A stretch of 64,000 nucleotides of DNA from Symsagittifera roscoffensis. Taxonomy: Eukaryota > Xenacoelomorpha > Acoela > Convolutidae. The notes under the pieces are model-generated. The model was not told the DNA's origin, did not search any database, and saw nothing but the letters and a program-made list of their open reading frames with translations. Location of the stretch: contig NC_087068.1 of assembly GCF_963678635.1 (NCBI RefSeq), forward strand, positions 11,044,027-11,108,026, written 5' to 3'. Position 1 is the stretch's first letter; every line of letters starts with the position of its first letter. This document shows, piece by piece, positions 24,701 to 39,700 of the stretch. A program made the position numbers and the translations under genes.

Positions 24701-27700
24701 AATAAATTTTTAATCCTCTATTTGTTAGATTGCATGGCTTGTTCTAAATCCAAGTCTCCACACTTGTGCTATTTGGAACAATAGACCTGCCCAGGGAGCA
24801 CATAATCTCATTCATAATCAAAACTGATGGAATATTGGAGAGATGAATAGTACAATGGCATATATGATAGACATATGGAAAAACAGTAGACTAAATCGGT
24901 TCATAAGAGGATCATTGAATGACGTGAACGACTGAAGTTGACTGAAATTAGTCCAGATTAAGTCTAAACCCGGCCCACCCACCTTCGGATAAACCAATAA
25001 GAACAAGGATCAACCAGTTCCAACTATCCGTAACCAACCTATGGTACCTTGAACAAACCATCAACCCCTAGATAAAAATTAATGGTTTAGATGATCGCTG
25101 AAAAATGATTGTTTCAAGGCAAAGCTCTGATTGTATCAAATATTTGTCTTTAAACCAAATTGGGAAACTGATACAAAAGTTTCAAACAAAAAAGTACCGC
25201 TCGTATATCAGGGAAAAGCCCTGAATCTTCCGACTGCCCCCTTAATCGGTAACAAATATTTGTTCTTAAAAAGTATTTTTTAAAAAATCATAAACTTTGG
25301 ACAATATCAATCATCAAGAGTCAAAATCTGAACAGTGCGATTTAAGACGACCAATTAGCATGCCTCAATCCAGAGCATGGCAAATTTGGCAATTTTTAAA
25401 TCCCCAGAACTTAACAAAAAATTGTCGGAGGTGAAATATCTTTTTACATTTGAACTCAAGAAGTTGATATCTTCAATAAGGTATAAAAAAATGTTGTTGA
25501 AAATTATTATTGCGATCGGTGAAAACTGACTGAATAAAAAAACCACACCGAGCAAAAATATTCCGTTTTATTCGAAAGTCGGAACAACAAGCCTGCTCGT
25601 ATACAGTGGAAAGCCCCAAATGCTTCGACTGCCCCTAATTATATCGAATAGTTAGTTTTTTTTAGAAAATATTGAAAAAATATAAATTTTGGACAATATC
25701 AAATATTAATTGTGAAAATTTGAGTCGTACGAAATCAATACGGCCAATTAGCTCAATTCAATTTGGAACAATTTTGTTCGCAATATATTTCGCCACGCAT
25801 AAATAATTCGTGTTACGCTTTCAGCATTATTAATAAAATCTTCAAAGTGTGCATAAATTAGTCCAGAGCGCAGCCAAATTGGCAATTTTCAAACTCTCAT
25901 AACTTTGCAAAAAAAATGATCGGAGGTAAAATATCCTTTTTTATTTGATTTCAGGGAGCCGATATCTTCAATGGGGTATTAAAAATGGATCCTTATAACA
26001 ATATAATGGTGGCTGAGTTATTTGCACATTGGTAAAATTGCTGAACTAATCTACGCACGCTTCGCAAAAAAAACTAGAAAGCTGCAATTAATCGGCTCTC
26101 AAACGACCATTGCAGTGCAAGCTTATTTGAAACAAGCAAGTTAAACTCATTATATATCCACGAAATAGACCCAAAACATCCTAATCTATTTGATATTGTA
26201 TTACCAGGCGGCAACATTGAAGAAAAAGCACGATGACAATCCAAATGGTTTTTAAAAACTAATCTGAACGTTTTCTAAGTCCTGAGTACAAAAGCCAACA
26301 AAGATACAACCGTATGGTAAAAAGTGATTCACCGAATGATTATTATTGGTAAAGTTGTAGATTTTTGAAATGCTGATATTAGTTGTGGATTCCAATAACC
26401 ACTCGAGAATAACTGGATCGTGGAATCACTGCTTTAATGAGATTTTAACAGTTCCGGATTCCACCTAAAAACATTTTGTCAGTATCAATATGCTGCAGTA
26501 GCAGTCCTTTGTTATTGGATCCCGCGTCTCACTGACCGTTTACTATTTAAGATTAACTCGGCGTTTGCATCTGTCTCGCAATTAATTTCAAATTTTAAAG
26601 GTTCTTTATTTTAAAAACAATTTTTTAAATATTATACTTTTTTGAAAAATGTTGTCAATTTTTCAAATCAAAAGTATTTGAAAAATGTTAAGAAAAAGTC
26701 AAAATTTTCACGACTGCCTTGAAATGAGCAGTTTTAATTAAGATTTCTATAATCTCACCGATTCTTTCTCTGTCTGATTGTACAAAGAGGTAATCCGAAA
26801 TATCCGATTTCTCCTCTTCTTCCTCGCCCTCCCCTATCTGACTCACTTCTACCAGCGAGTCTTCTTCCTTTTCTTCATCTTCAATAGCATTCTCTACAAT
26901 GTCTACATTCTCTTCATCAAACACAAAAGAAGTCACTTCGTTCTGCTCATCATTGTCGTCTTCGGTCGTGGAGGTTCCTATAGAAACACCCAGTCTTTCA
27001 AAATTGAATGCGCGGAAGGTTATCTGTAAAAACAGACTTCAGAAAATATAAATTTCCACAGAAAATTAAATAGTTTTGGAAAAAGTTAAATTGATGCCAA
27101 CAGTTTTTATATTGTTGTGAAAAATTTTGATATCAAATTAGCTTTTCCTCAGGAACCCAACCAACTATCATACTTGTACCAAAGTACCCATCTCTTTAAA
27201 ACTGCATTTGATTATATTCCATATGAGCAACAAAATTGCTTAAATCGGAACATTTTATTTCAATTCTTTTTTTGTTAACCAGCTAGAGGCCTAACCCGAA
27301 AGTTAATAATTTAAAGTTAACTTAATGTGACATCACTACATGACGTCATGCATTCTTATGCTATATTAGATTACATAATTAACCTTGTTAATGAAATGAA
27401 GTTCATACATTTATATTTATTTAACTATGTAAATATTGATGGTAATTAATACCAACCATTGGAGATTTATACCGAGCTACTAATCAATTGGGTAGACTTG
27501 AAGAGAATAAAATATTAGAATCATGCTCTAACTTGCGCCGATCGACTAGCGATATTCCAGAAGTTAAGAACCGAATCCTGCGTCCTTAAAAGCAAGATAA
27601 GTCTTAACCGCTCGAGACATATAAATTATGGAAACAATCAATAACAATTGATAGCCAGTAGTGCTAATTAATATTCGAACAGCTTACAACATTATCAATA

Positions 27701-30700
27701 AACGACGATAAAGCTGTCCACAGCCATCCGAAGGGACACTATATCACATGGTGACTGTCGCGGAAGATTCTACTTTTGGATTCACCAAAAGTCATCGGCA
27801 ATTGCAATCTTCATCACACGAGCGGACAACGACAACCGGACTTTGCTGAAACAGAACAGGGCAACACAACCCGTTTCACCCAGCAACGCTCAGATGTGGA
27901 AAGCAGAGCAACAGTCAGCGAACAACTGAGACAGACAGGGAGAAAAAGAAGACAGCCTCAACTTCTCAACATCTCCGGGCTGAAAGTTTCTCCAATCTAC
28001 AGAAGCAGATGTGGATTGTGACCTACAACATCACTACTTCTTGTTCCAGTCAGAAGGCAGGGCAGCTGAGCTACTGACAAGGCAGACAAAGAAAGCAAAT
28101 CTACAGGTTTTTCAACAATCAACAAAAACAGTTAGTTAAAACAAAACTCGAAACTCAAACCTGCAGTAAATTGATATAATTACCATTAAGTTTCCCCACC
28201 ATAGAAGTCAAGTAACTGAACCTTTAGCACAAACATATAATTGCATCAATAAATCTGATCAGTGATACTACTAGCTTTCTTTAAGAGCTAATTTATATAG
28301 CAAACTCCCTAGTGTTCCCCCTAAATTGAATAACTGCTGTATCTTATCATCAAATGTATCATCCTGATATTCATTCGACTGTAATACGATGGCACACGCG
28401 CAAGTTTCGGTCGAACCCTATGGAGGAACGGAAAAAGAAGACTTTTCAGAATTCGAGCAACTTTTTCAAGGCTACATCGGAGTAGCAGCGATACCAAACG
28501 CACAACAAGCGAACTTCTTGCAACTGCACCTACGAGACAACGCGCTGCGATTCTACCAGACACTAGGACCAGCAACTCGAGCGAACGTTCCCGCGAGTCT
28601 CATAGCCCTGAGGGATCACTTTTGCAACCCCCAACTTCAAGAAATCCACGTTTTGAATTTAGAACAACTGCGATTCAACCCGAAAACAGATACCCCAGAG
28701 AATTTCTTGGTCAACTTAACGAAAAAAGCGCAGCGAGCGTATCCGACACCAGATTTGCCAGCTGTCGCCCCAATTGATCCTGCAATAATTGGAGCACCTG
28801 CAGCAGCAGAAGCAGCACGATTCCACCGAGAAACTGCTCAAAGGCAAGAAAGGATAGATGCTGTACATGACAACCGAAATGAACAAATTAAACGACTGTT
28901 CATTAAGGGAATGCCAGGTTGGCTGAGATCAAAACTGATGGAACAACCACCTGCAACTACAGTTCAGGAACTGTGCAACCTGACCAAGAAGCAAATCACA
29001 ATTCGTGAGATTTGCCGAAAAGACGATTACCCGGAAGACGGATTTAATGAAATAAACGACAAAGTCTAGAAAATTTAATAAGCGCTATCACAAAATTGTC
29101 CACAAATCAGGAAAAAATGGAGAAGCAGCTTAACGAAATGAGATCACAAATAACTGAGCAGTCGAATAAACAATCGAATCCGCTCCCCGAACAAAATGGG
29201 AACAACAACAGTCAGAGTGATCAGTATAGTGGCTATCAGCCAAACCAAAATAATGGGTATGGACAACAGCGAGATAACAGAGGCGGAAGACGTAGAAATA
29301 ATTGGCAAAATAAATTTGATTTCAACAATACTCAGCCAAACTTTCACAATATGCCACCAGTTGCACAACAGCCATATTCGCAATTGTACCCTCAAAATCA
29401 GCAGTACCCAAACATGTACCAAAATCAACAGCCAATGGTTCAAATGCATCCATCAGCACAATTTCAACAGTCCTAGAAATATCCGACGCAACAATTTGTC
29501 GCAAATCAAATGCCTCAAGCTGAAACGCAAAATCCCAACGGACCTTTTGGACCAATGGTGCGATCATCAGCCAAATTTTGTGACGTTTGTGGAAAATTTA
29601 ACCACACAGCAAGTCAATGCTGGTGGCGACAGAAACCACAAGGACGCGGACAAAACTTCCCGTTTCCAAACGAGCCAAAAAACTAATAAAGCCACTGAGT
29701 CAGCCCCCTAAATCATCGAAATCACCTAAATCATCACCTAACGAACTTTTCCAACCTGATGAGATACTTAGCCTTTACGCAATAATCCCTGCGGAAGGAA
29801 CAGTACTGACGTACACGAAAATACGTTTCTCATCGGGATTACAACGTAGAGCCCTGGTCGATACAGGAGCCTGCGCAAATGTTATCTCAAAACAGACATT
29901 TGAAGACCTAAAAGAAGAAAAATCGCTATTTCGCCCTCTTGAAGTAATTGAACCCAAACTGAAGAGAGTTAGAATGGCAGGAGGACAACAAGTCTCCATT
30001 GAAACTGAACTAACGTTAGAATTCCGATTGGCAGACATGACCTTTATAGAATCATTTCTCGTTCTTCATGCAGCCAATTCAATAATTCTAGGAAATCCTT
30101 TCTGTAAAAAACATCATATTCATGTCTGTCCGAAGTATAATCTACTGCATTTCAAAGACATGACCCTTCAAATCAACGAAATAAAACCTCCAAATGAGCC
30201 AAGAAGAGTCAATAGAGTGAAAAAATTCCCTTTGCTTCTGACAAAACGTCAAACAATAGCCCCACATCAGACAATTCTTGTAGAATGCCAGCTAGAGAAC
30301 ACATGTCAAGACATGGAAAAAACTACCGCAATCGTGATTCCGGTTCAGGAATTTGAAGAAAACTGTAAAATTGCGTTCACTTCTTCAATAAGCCAAGTGC
30401 TAAAAAACAACCTGTTGTATATCACAGCGTTTAACATCACCGATCATCACATTACTTTGCCTTTCAAAACCGAAATTGGGAAATTTTCAATTCTGACTCT
30501 GAAAGAAGCAGAAAATTTATTCCCCATCGAACCTGAAATGATTGCATTTGCAAAAATGAACCACCCGGACGATATTGAAATGGGCATTAATGAGCTAATT
30601 CAACAATCGTGTGATAGTCAGCAGCCCCAAATGAAGCATGAACCTGAGTATGAAAAATTTTGGTTTCCTACGCCTGAAACATGTCAAAACCCTGAATTAC

Positions 30701-33700
30701 TTCCTCAAATCCAACGCGACATTTACGACCAAATTCTTCATTTTCAAGGTCTTGAAAAACTTGAACCGAAAATGAAATGTCAAGATCGATTGACATTTAT
30801 CAAGAACTTTAAGTGGGAAAATTCAGTGTTGACAGAAGACCAAAGGTCAAAAGTAGAAGATTTGCTTGTTGACTTTTCGGACATCTTCGCCAAACATAGA
30901 TTCGATGTTGGGTACAATTCCGACCTCAAAATCAAACTAAAACCGGAACACACACGACCTCTGTATACACAAGGACCACCTACGCCGATACATTTGCGAC
31001 ACGAATTGACAGTGGAACTTGCCCTTATGCACTATTATGGACTTAAAACAACATTGTCACATTCTAAATACAGTAGTCCACTATTTGCACATCGAAAGCC
31101 ATCTGGTAAATTGTGGATGTTGATTGACCTCAGAAGGATAAACCATTCACTCAAGAATGACTATATCAACAGCAACTTTCCGATCTCAAACATGACCGAT
31201 GCTTCGAACCACTTCGCAGGAAAGAGCTTGTTTACCAAACTTGATTGCTCACAAGCATACCATTGTGTGCAAATGGCAGATGACCTTTCAGTCCAACTTT
31301 TGGCATTTAACTTCGGTGCTGTGTATAAGGGAGCGCTGTGTATAACTTCGATGAAATGATACCGACCCTTTCGAAAATATTCGAATGTGTACGGAAGTCA
31401 GGACTTAAATTGTCGCCGAACAAATGTGAGATCGGAACACAAAGACTGAAGTTCCTGGGTAACATAATCACACCAGCAGGAGTGTCACCGGAACAAGAGA
31501 AAATCTCCACGTTCTTAAAGAAAATTAAAATGCCACAAACGGTTAAACAAGTTAAACGATTAATCGGTTTTGTACAGTTTTTTCGCAACTATATGCCAAG
31601 CCTAGGAGAAAAACTGATACCTTTTTATCGACTTCTCAGAAAAGATATAGCATTTCAAACAAATGAGGAGCATCAGAAAACTCTCGAAGTGCTAAAACAT
31701 GATCTAATCCAGGCAACGGAAATAACGCTCCGCTTACCAAAACCAGGATTACAATACGTAATACTCTGTGATGCAAGCTATCATGGAACAGGTTTCGTGC
31801 TAATGGTTGAAGACTATGTGAAAACTGACAACAAAGGTGAAATGAAAACATATGCACCAGTGTCATTTGGTTCAAGACTCTTCAATACAGCACAACTGAA
31901 GTTCTCCATATACTACAAAGAGTTCTTAGCTCTATATTTTGCTCTCGATCATTTCTCTCATTTCATTTGGGGATCATCTAAACCAGTGATAATACTGACT
32001 GATAATCGGAGCCTGACACAATTTTTTCAAGCAAAAACGATTCCACCATCAGTTTGGAATTTCTTGGATCGAGTAATAGCATTCAACATCATCATTGCGC
32101 ATATACCTGGAAAAGCAAATTATGCAGCAGATTTTCTCTCAAGAATGCAAACAGACCCATCAGCTTCTCTCTCCCTGAAACTAACGGACAAAATTCCGGT
32201 ACGAGATATTCAAATTGATACGACAGCTAAAGTACCTGATGCATCTCTCAACCTGATCCAACCAATGGAGGAGATCTTTCCCGAAAAGAAGAAAATTGAC
32301 AATAATCTGAGAACACAATTGATTGAACTAGGACTCTATGAAAACGTTATGCGAGAGCTCATCATGCAAGACGATATTGATACCATCCAACCACAAAACT
32401 TCGTCCGACTATCAGGACCATTAATTGCCGCAGTTGGATATCCTGATCCTGCTGACAATTTTCAGGACCTGAATTTAAGTCACGAAGTTCTCAATTTGAA
32501 AAATGAACAAGAAAAGGATCCTGATATCGAAGATGTGAAGAACTGGATACGGAACGAACAAGTTCCAAACCTCACGTACGAAAACAGTCGAAAGAAGAAA
32601 TATGCGAAGCAATTTAATCGACTCGTACTTGAAAACGACGTCCTGTACCGAAACTTCTTCGATGACACAGGAAACGTGAAACATAAACAATACTGCCTAC
32701 CTAAACATCGTGGGAAAGAAGTTGTGTATCGACTCAACAACTCGCCAACTGGCGGACATCTTGGCATGACAAGGACATCAGAAGAGTTTAGAAAACGATT
32801 TTACCTTCCCGGCTTCACTGAATTTCTCAAAATTACGATTAAAAATTGCCTGACGTGTCTGCAACTCAAACAAGCAACGGCAAAGCATCAGATTCCACCA
32901 CTACAACCAATTTCATCATTGCAATGTTTCCCAGGCGATATGATGCAAATTGATATAGTTGGACCAATGAAGTCACCAGTCTACAAGTTTGTTCTCACTG
33001 GAATCGATGTATTCTCGAAATACTTGTTTGCAGCACCATTGACGAATGCCAGCGCCGATACTGTTGCAAGAGAACTTACAAAGATGTTCTTTGTTCATAG
33101 TTATATCCCGAAGAAGATTCTAGCTGATCTTGGAAAGACATTCACTTCAGAACTGATGCACGAATTGGCGACATTGCTCGAAATCCAACTTAACCATGCT
33201 ACACTAAAACACCCGCAGACTATCGGTCTTGTCGAACGATCTCATGGACCACTTAAACGAATCCTAAAGCTGAACACTAATGAACAATGGTCGGACTGGC
33301 ACAAATATGTCCCATTGGCAACATTTATCCACAATACTTCATACTCTTCATCAATTTGATGCTGCCCAAGCTCAATTTTCCATGGAAGAGAACCGACAAA
33401 ACCACTTGATCTCCGCTTCTCAACGAAAGCAATTGAAACAGTAACAGCTGAATCTGATTTTGTTACGGCAATGCAAGATGCGATGCTAGAAAAGATGCTT
33501 ACCATAAATACCGAGGATATTACGATCAAAAAGCACTTGCCCAGCCACTGAAACAGCATTCATTTTGTTTATTACTAAATCCTCTGTTGACAACTCAATC
33601 AGTTTTTGGAAGCAAATCAATGCAAGTCTGGATACCATTGTACAGAGTTGAAAAAGTGTTGACAAATTCAAACTACATCATTCGCAAAATGGGAACCAAT

Positions 33701-36700
33701 TACACCCAATGCGTACACCGGATTCGTCTCAGACCTGTTGTTCAGCATCAACCAGAAGATCTCGAAATAATTGATCCGAGCAAATTTGAAACGGATCCCT
33801 CACTTGGTAAATATCGAAGTGAACCGGGACTCTTCGACGATTCTTTGCCCCAACTCTTAGACGACATCCAACCCGCGAACGGGGGACAAAGCAACCTTCC
33901 CGATGCACCTGCTCGAATCCGACTGTCAGTACCTCTTCGAGGACCCGCAGTAGCCCCAATCGTCCCTGCACCAGTCCCAATACCCGCAGCAGCGCCAATA
34001 GTTGCACCATTACCTCTGGTACCGCTACCAATAGCAGCACCGCCGCCACCAGCACTTCCACCGGACCCAGATCCAGAACCATTAGCTCCACCTGAGTTTG
34101 AATACAACGATGGATTAATTAACGACGAACCAATGAACGAGGCAGTGGTAACAATGCCTACTACAGTTAATCTCGAAAACGATGGACAAAACATGGCCCA
34201 AGAAACCTCGCGAACGAAGCGCAAAGCAGCAGTCGAAGCGCGAGACAAAATATTTTGCCAAACGCGCTTCAACAACGATGTGAGATATCACCCAATACCA
34301 CCACGCGAATTGCAACCGCGCAAATTCAGCCTACGAACAGTAGATGGACACGAAGTGGCTCCAATAACGCTCAGTCCAAGATCAACTCAAAACGAAAACC
34401 GATCAAAAATAAAGAAGAAGGTAGAAGAGGCAAATGGATCTTTCCCTCCACGCGAAACGAAAAGAAATATAATAAAGGACAGTGTACAACGAGCGAAGCA
34501 ACTGACTAAAACTAAACGTAAAGACGGACCTGGAAGCAGCAAAGATTCGGTGAACTCAATCTACGATGAACCAAATATCTTTGTTGGACCAAGAAATGTT
34601 TTACAGTTCCTAGGCTCTATAGCGCACTGTGTCTCAAGTGACTTTCACATGAACAAAGGAGTAGCACGACAAATCAGCAGTGCCTATCCATGTATGAGGC
34701 CAACACTACAAAGCATTGAAACACCAATAGTTGGGTCATCAGTTGCTGTGTCTTTGCCTTGGGAAAACAAGTCAATTTTCAACCTGGTTACAAAATCACA
34801 ATTCTTTGACAAGCCAACATACTACGATTTGTCAAGAAGCCTCAACTGCATCAAGCAGAAGATATTGCAGAAAGGAATAAACGCAATAGTCATGCCAAAA
34901 ATTGGATGTGGACTCGATAAATTGAAAGAAAGTAGAGTTTTCAGCCTAATTTGCGACATTTTCGGAAAAACTAACATCAAAATCTTTATTTATCTATGAC
35001 GAAAAATCCGGATATCAGCTAGTACCGTTCATGCATGCAATCAAAACATTTGCCACTACAGCCCACGTTGAAGTCGATCGAAACACCACAAGTTGGGGCC
35101 TCAGTTTCTGTGCACATTCCTTCTCAAAACAAATCAATATTCAATCTAGTGACAAAAACGCAATATTTCAAAAAACCGTCTTATTATGATTTTACACGCA
35201 GCCTCCGCTGCATGAGGAAGCAGCTAATCGAACAAGGAATCAAACAAATTGCGATTCCGAAGATAGGTTGTGGTCTCGATAAATTACGAGAAAATTCAGT
35301 TTTCAACATCATTTACGATATCTTCCGAAAAGGCGACATAAAAGTCTTCGTCTATGTCTAAACAGCGTTATTTCACCGGTTATCATCATTGCAGCACCCT
35401 ACGGACACGTGCACAAAGCCGGCTCACTAGCAGAAGTCAACTTCCTGGAGATCTCAAAAAATGCACGAAATCCCCATGTATTAACATAGGGAATAAAAAA
35501 ATTTTGGGACCCCAGAAAATTTTCAGAAGAAGAAATTTTAATTTAGTACCGCCGATGACATCTGTAGCACCAATGAGGAGCCTGCAGAAGCGCAGCGCAG
35601 GAGGAAATGTATAGAACTCGAGATATCAAAACAAAAAACACCTCAACCTCCCATGTATTAAGATCACGAATAAAAAAGTTTCGAGCACCCCGACAACTCA
35701 GTGATCGAATCTCGAAAATTTTGACACCAGTGAGCTCTCTAGCACCAATGAGGAGGATCCTGAAGCCCGGCGGAGGAGGAATTGTTTAAAAGCCGAGATC
35801 TCAAAAATCACCCTCTCCGGCCATGTATTAAGATGGGGAATAAAAAATTCTCACGTCCCCCATCAAACTTCTGAATGGATTTTGAAAATTTCACTACCAA
35901 TGATCCCAGGACCACCAATAAGGAGGCTCCAGAAGCTCGGCGGAGGAGGAAATGTGTACATCTCGAGATACGAAAAATCACCCTCACCGCCCATGTTTAA
36001 GCATTACGAATAAAAAAGTTTTTCGTCCCCCATCAACGAGTCGAAGGAAATTCAAAAATTTTGGGCTCATTAATCTTCAAATCACCAATGACGAACAGGC
36101 ACGAAGTTGGTCCACTACCAGACCAAAATTTGGTGACATACATCAATTCTCAACATTCCCATGTATTAGTATAGGAAAAACAAGAAAAATAACTTTCGAG
36201 GGATATCTTTGCAGAAATGCGGAAAGAAAACACTCAAATGTGCCAGCAAAGATCCAACGGAATTGTTAGGACAACCCTGAAAGGTTACAAGTAATGCTTA
36301 AAAACAACACGCGAACTTGAAAAGCTAATTAGAACATCATAAATATCAACAAATTTGATGAAAAACTGAAATTCATCAATTTTAATTCTAACTGATGCCA
36401 AGTTTTGCTCAGGCGAACCAGCAAATTGCCTGAATAGCCTATAGGAGTGAAGTGCAGCTACAGTTGAAGAAACGAATTGAAAACACGAAAAGCCAGACAC
36501 TGCACAAAATACGATGATCGCGACCAATGCAAAAACATCGTTGAAACGTGTAATTTTCAAATAATAAAGTCGATCACCTTCATTCAGGGAGTAAGGCCAA
36601 CAAAGGCACAAAACACCCATACGAAGAAGACAAAAAGACTTCTGAGGGAACAAAACAAAAAACGAGTAGAAGACGAAGCATCAAATTATAAGCATGTATA

Positions 36701-39700
36701 ACAGAGTACAAATTGCGTTTCTAGTTGAAAAGCTTCAAAAACAAAGTGAATATTTCAATAAAACAAATCATTGTTAAGTTGTTGAAAACACATTCGCAAT
36801 TATTGAGGATACGAGAAGAACTTAACAGCCTCATCTTAATTTAGACACCGACCTCAGCATCGATAGAGCAACACGAATGTCAAGCAACGAACGAACGAAG
36901 ACAGCGATACCAAAATGTGAAACGAAACGACGACCAAAACTAGTCAGCTACTCCACGCGACAGTACTTGCCGTGCAAATTCAGCTACAGCTGACAACTGA
37001 ATACATCATGATATCATTAATCTGACCCTATCATCTATCACTTAACTCCCTTAACCCGACTCAATGTGGCTTCCTATCCCCATTAAAATATTTCCCATTT
37101 AAACTCAATTGAATTCTCTTTCACATAATGTAAATTGAAGTAATAACCTGTGCTTCTAAACCAATAAATGTTAATTATTTTTGTGATAACTTGATAGTTC
37201 AATTACTCATTTTCCTGTAGCAGTATATATTTTGTCAATCTGATTGTCGATTTTAAACTTAATTATTTTAACTGTAAACAGTCAAAAACTGAAAACCACC
37301 CGGGAAGATTTCTTCTTGTGAGGTAGTGTGACATCACTACATGACGTCATGCATTCTTATGCTATATTAGATTACATAATTAACCTTGTTAATGAAATGA
37401 AGTTCATACATTTATATTTATTTAACTATGTAAATATTGATGGTAATTAATACCAACCATTGGAGATTTATACCGAGCTACTAATCAATTGGGTAGACTT
37501 GAAGAGAATAAAATATTAGAATCATGCTCTAACACAATTCGTACACAATTCATGGATGACATAGGGAGCGCTGTGTATAACTTCGATGAAATGATACCGA
37601 CCCTTTCGAAAATATTCGAATGTGTACGGAAGTCAGGACTTAAATTGTCGCCGAACAAATGTGAGATCGGAACACAAAGACTGAAGTTCCTGGGTAACAT
37701 AATCACACCAGCAGGAGTGTCACCGGAACAAGAGAAAATCTCCACGTTCTTAAAGAAAATTAAAATGCCACAAACGGTTAAACAAGTTAAACGATTAATC
37801 GGTTTTGTACAGTTTTTTCGCAACTATATGCCAAGCCTAGGAGAAAAACTGATACCTTTTTATCGACTTCTCAGAAAAGATATAGCATTTCAAACAAATG
37901 AGGAGCATCAGAAAACTCTCGAAGTGCTAAAACATGATCTAATCCAGGCAACGGAAATAACGCTCCGCTTACCAAAACCAGGATTACAATACGTAATACT
38001 ATGTGATGCAAGCTATCATGGAACAGGTTTCGTGCTAATGGTTGAAGACTATGTGAAAACTGACAACAAAGGTGAAATGAAAACATATGCACCAGTGTCA
38101 TTTGGTTCAAGACTCTTCAATACAGCACAACTGAAGTTCTCCATATACTACAAAGAGTTCTTAGCTCTATATTTTGCTCTCGATCATTTCTCTCATTTCA
38201 TTTGGGGATCATCTAAACCAGTGATAATACTGACTGATAATCGGAGCCTGACACAATTTTTTCAAGCAAAAACGATTCCACCATCAGTTTGGAATTTCTT
38301 GGATCGAGTAATGGCATTCAACATCATCATTGCGCATATACCTGGAAAAGCAAATTATGCAGCAGATTTTCTCTCAAGAATGCAAACAGACCCATCAGCT
38401 TCTCTCTCCCTGAAACTAACGGACAAAATTCCGGTACGAGATATTCAAATTGATACGACAGCTAAAGTACCTGATGCATCTCTCAACCTGATCCAACCAA
38501 TGGAGGAGATCTTTCCCGAAAAGAAGAAAATTGACGATAATCTGAGAACACAATTGATTGAACTAGGACTCTATGAAAACGTTATGCGAGAGCTCAGCAT
38601 GCAAGACGATATTGATACCATCCAACCACAAAACTTCGTCCGACTATCAGGACCATTAATTGCCGCAGTTGGATATCCTGATCCTGCTGACAATTTTCAG
38701 GACCTGAATTTAAGTCACGAAGTTCTCAATTTGAAAAATGAACAAGAAAAGGATCCTGATATCGAAGATGTGAAGAACTGGATCTGGAACGAACAAGTTC
38801 CAAACCTCACGTACGAAAACAGTCGAAAGAAGAAATATGCGAAGCAATTTAATCGACTCGTACTTGAAAACGACGTCCTGTACCGAAACTTCTTCGATGA
38901 CACAGGAAACGTGAAACATAAACAATACTGCCTACCTAAACATCGTGGGAAAGAAGTTGTGTATCGACTCAACAACTCGCCAACTGGCGGACATCTTGGA
39001 ATGACAAGGACATCAGAAGAGTTTAGAAAACGATTTTACCTTCCCGGCTTCACTGAATTTCTCAAAAATACGATTAAAAATTGCCTGACGTGTCTGCAAC
39101 TCAAACAAGCAACGGCAAAGCATCAGATTCCACCACTACAACCAATTTCATCATTGCAATGTTTCCCAGGCGATATGATGCAAATTGATATAGTTGGACC
39201 AATGAAGTCACCAGTCTACAAGTTTGTTCTCACTGGAATCGATGTATTCTCGAAATACTTGTTTGCAGCACCATTGACGAATGCCAGCGCCGATACTGTT
39301 GCAAGAGAACTTACAAAGATGTTCTTTGTTCATAGTTATATCCCGAAGAAGATTCTAGCTGATCTTGGAAAGACATTCACTTCAGAACTGATGCACGAAT
39401 TGGCGACATTGCTCGAAATCCAACTTAACCATGCTACACTAAAACACCCGCAGACTATCGGTCTTGTCGAACGATCTCATGGACCACTTAAACGAATCCT
39501 AAAGCTGAACACTAATGAACAATGGTCGGTCTGGCACAAATATGTCCCATTGGCAACATTTATCCACAATACTTCATACTCTTCATCAATTTGATGCTGC
39601 CCAAGCTCAATTTTCCATGGAAGAGAACCGACAAAACCACTTGATCTCCGCTTCTCAACGAAAGCAATTGAAACAGTAACAGCTGAATCTGATTTTGTTA

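Noticed and set aside
33748-34275. 175-codon Gly/Ser-rich minus-strand frame (and its copy at 40011-40538)
   Set aside because: It is the antisense of the Pro/Ala-rich linker of the retroelement Pol; GC-rich coding sequence opens the opposite strand.
36285-36653. Hydrophobic 122-codon minus-strand frame as a possible envelope gene
   Set aside because: Wrong strand for the element, no signal-peptide or fusion-protein layout, and overlapped by a plus-strand frame.
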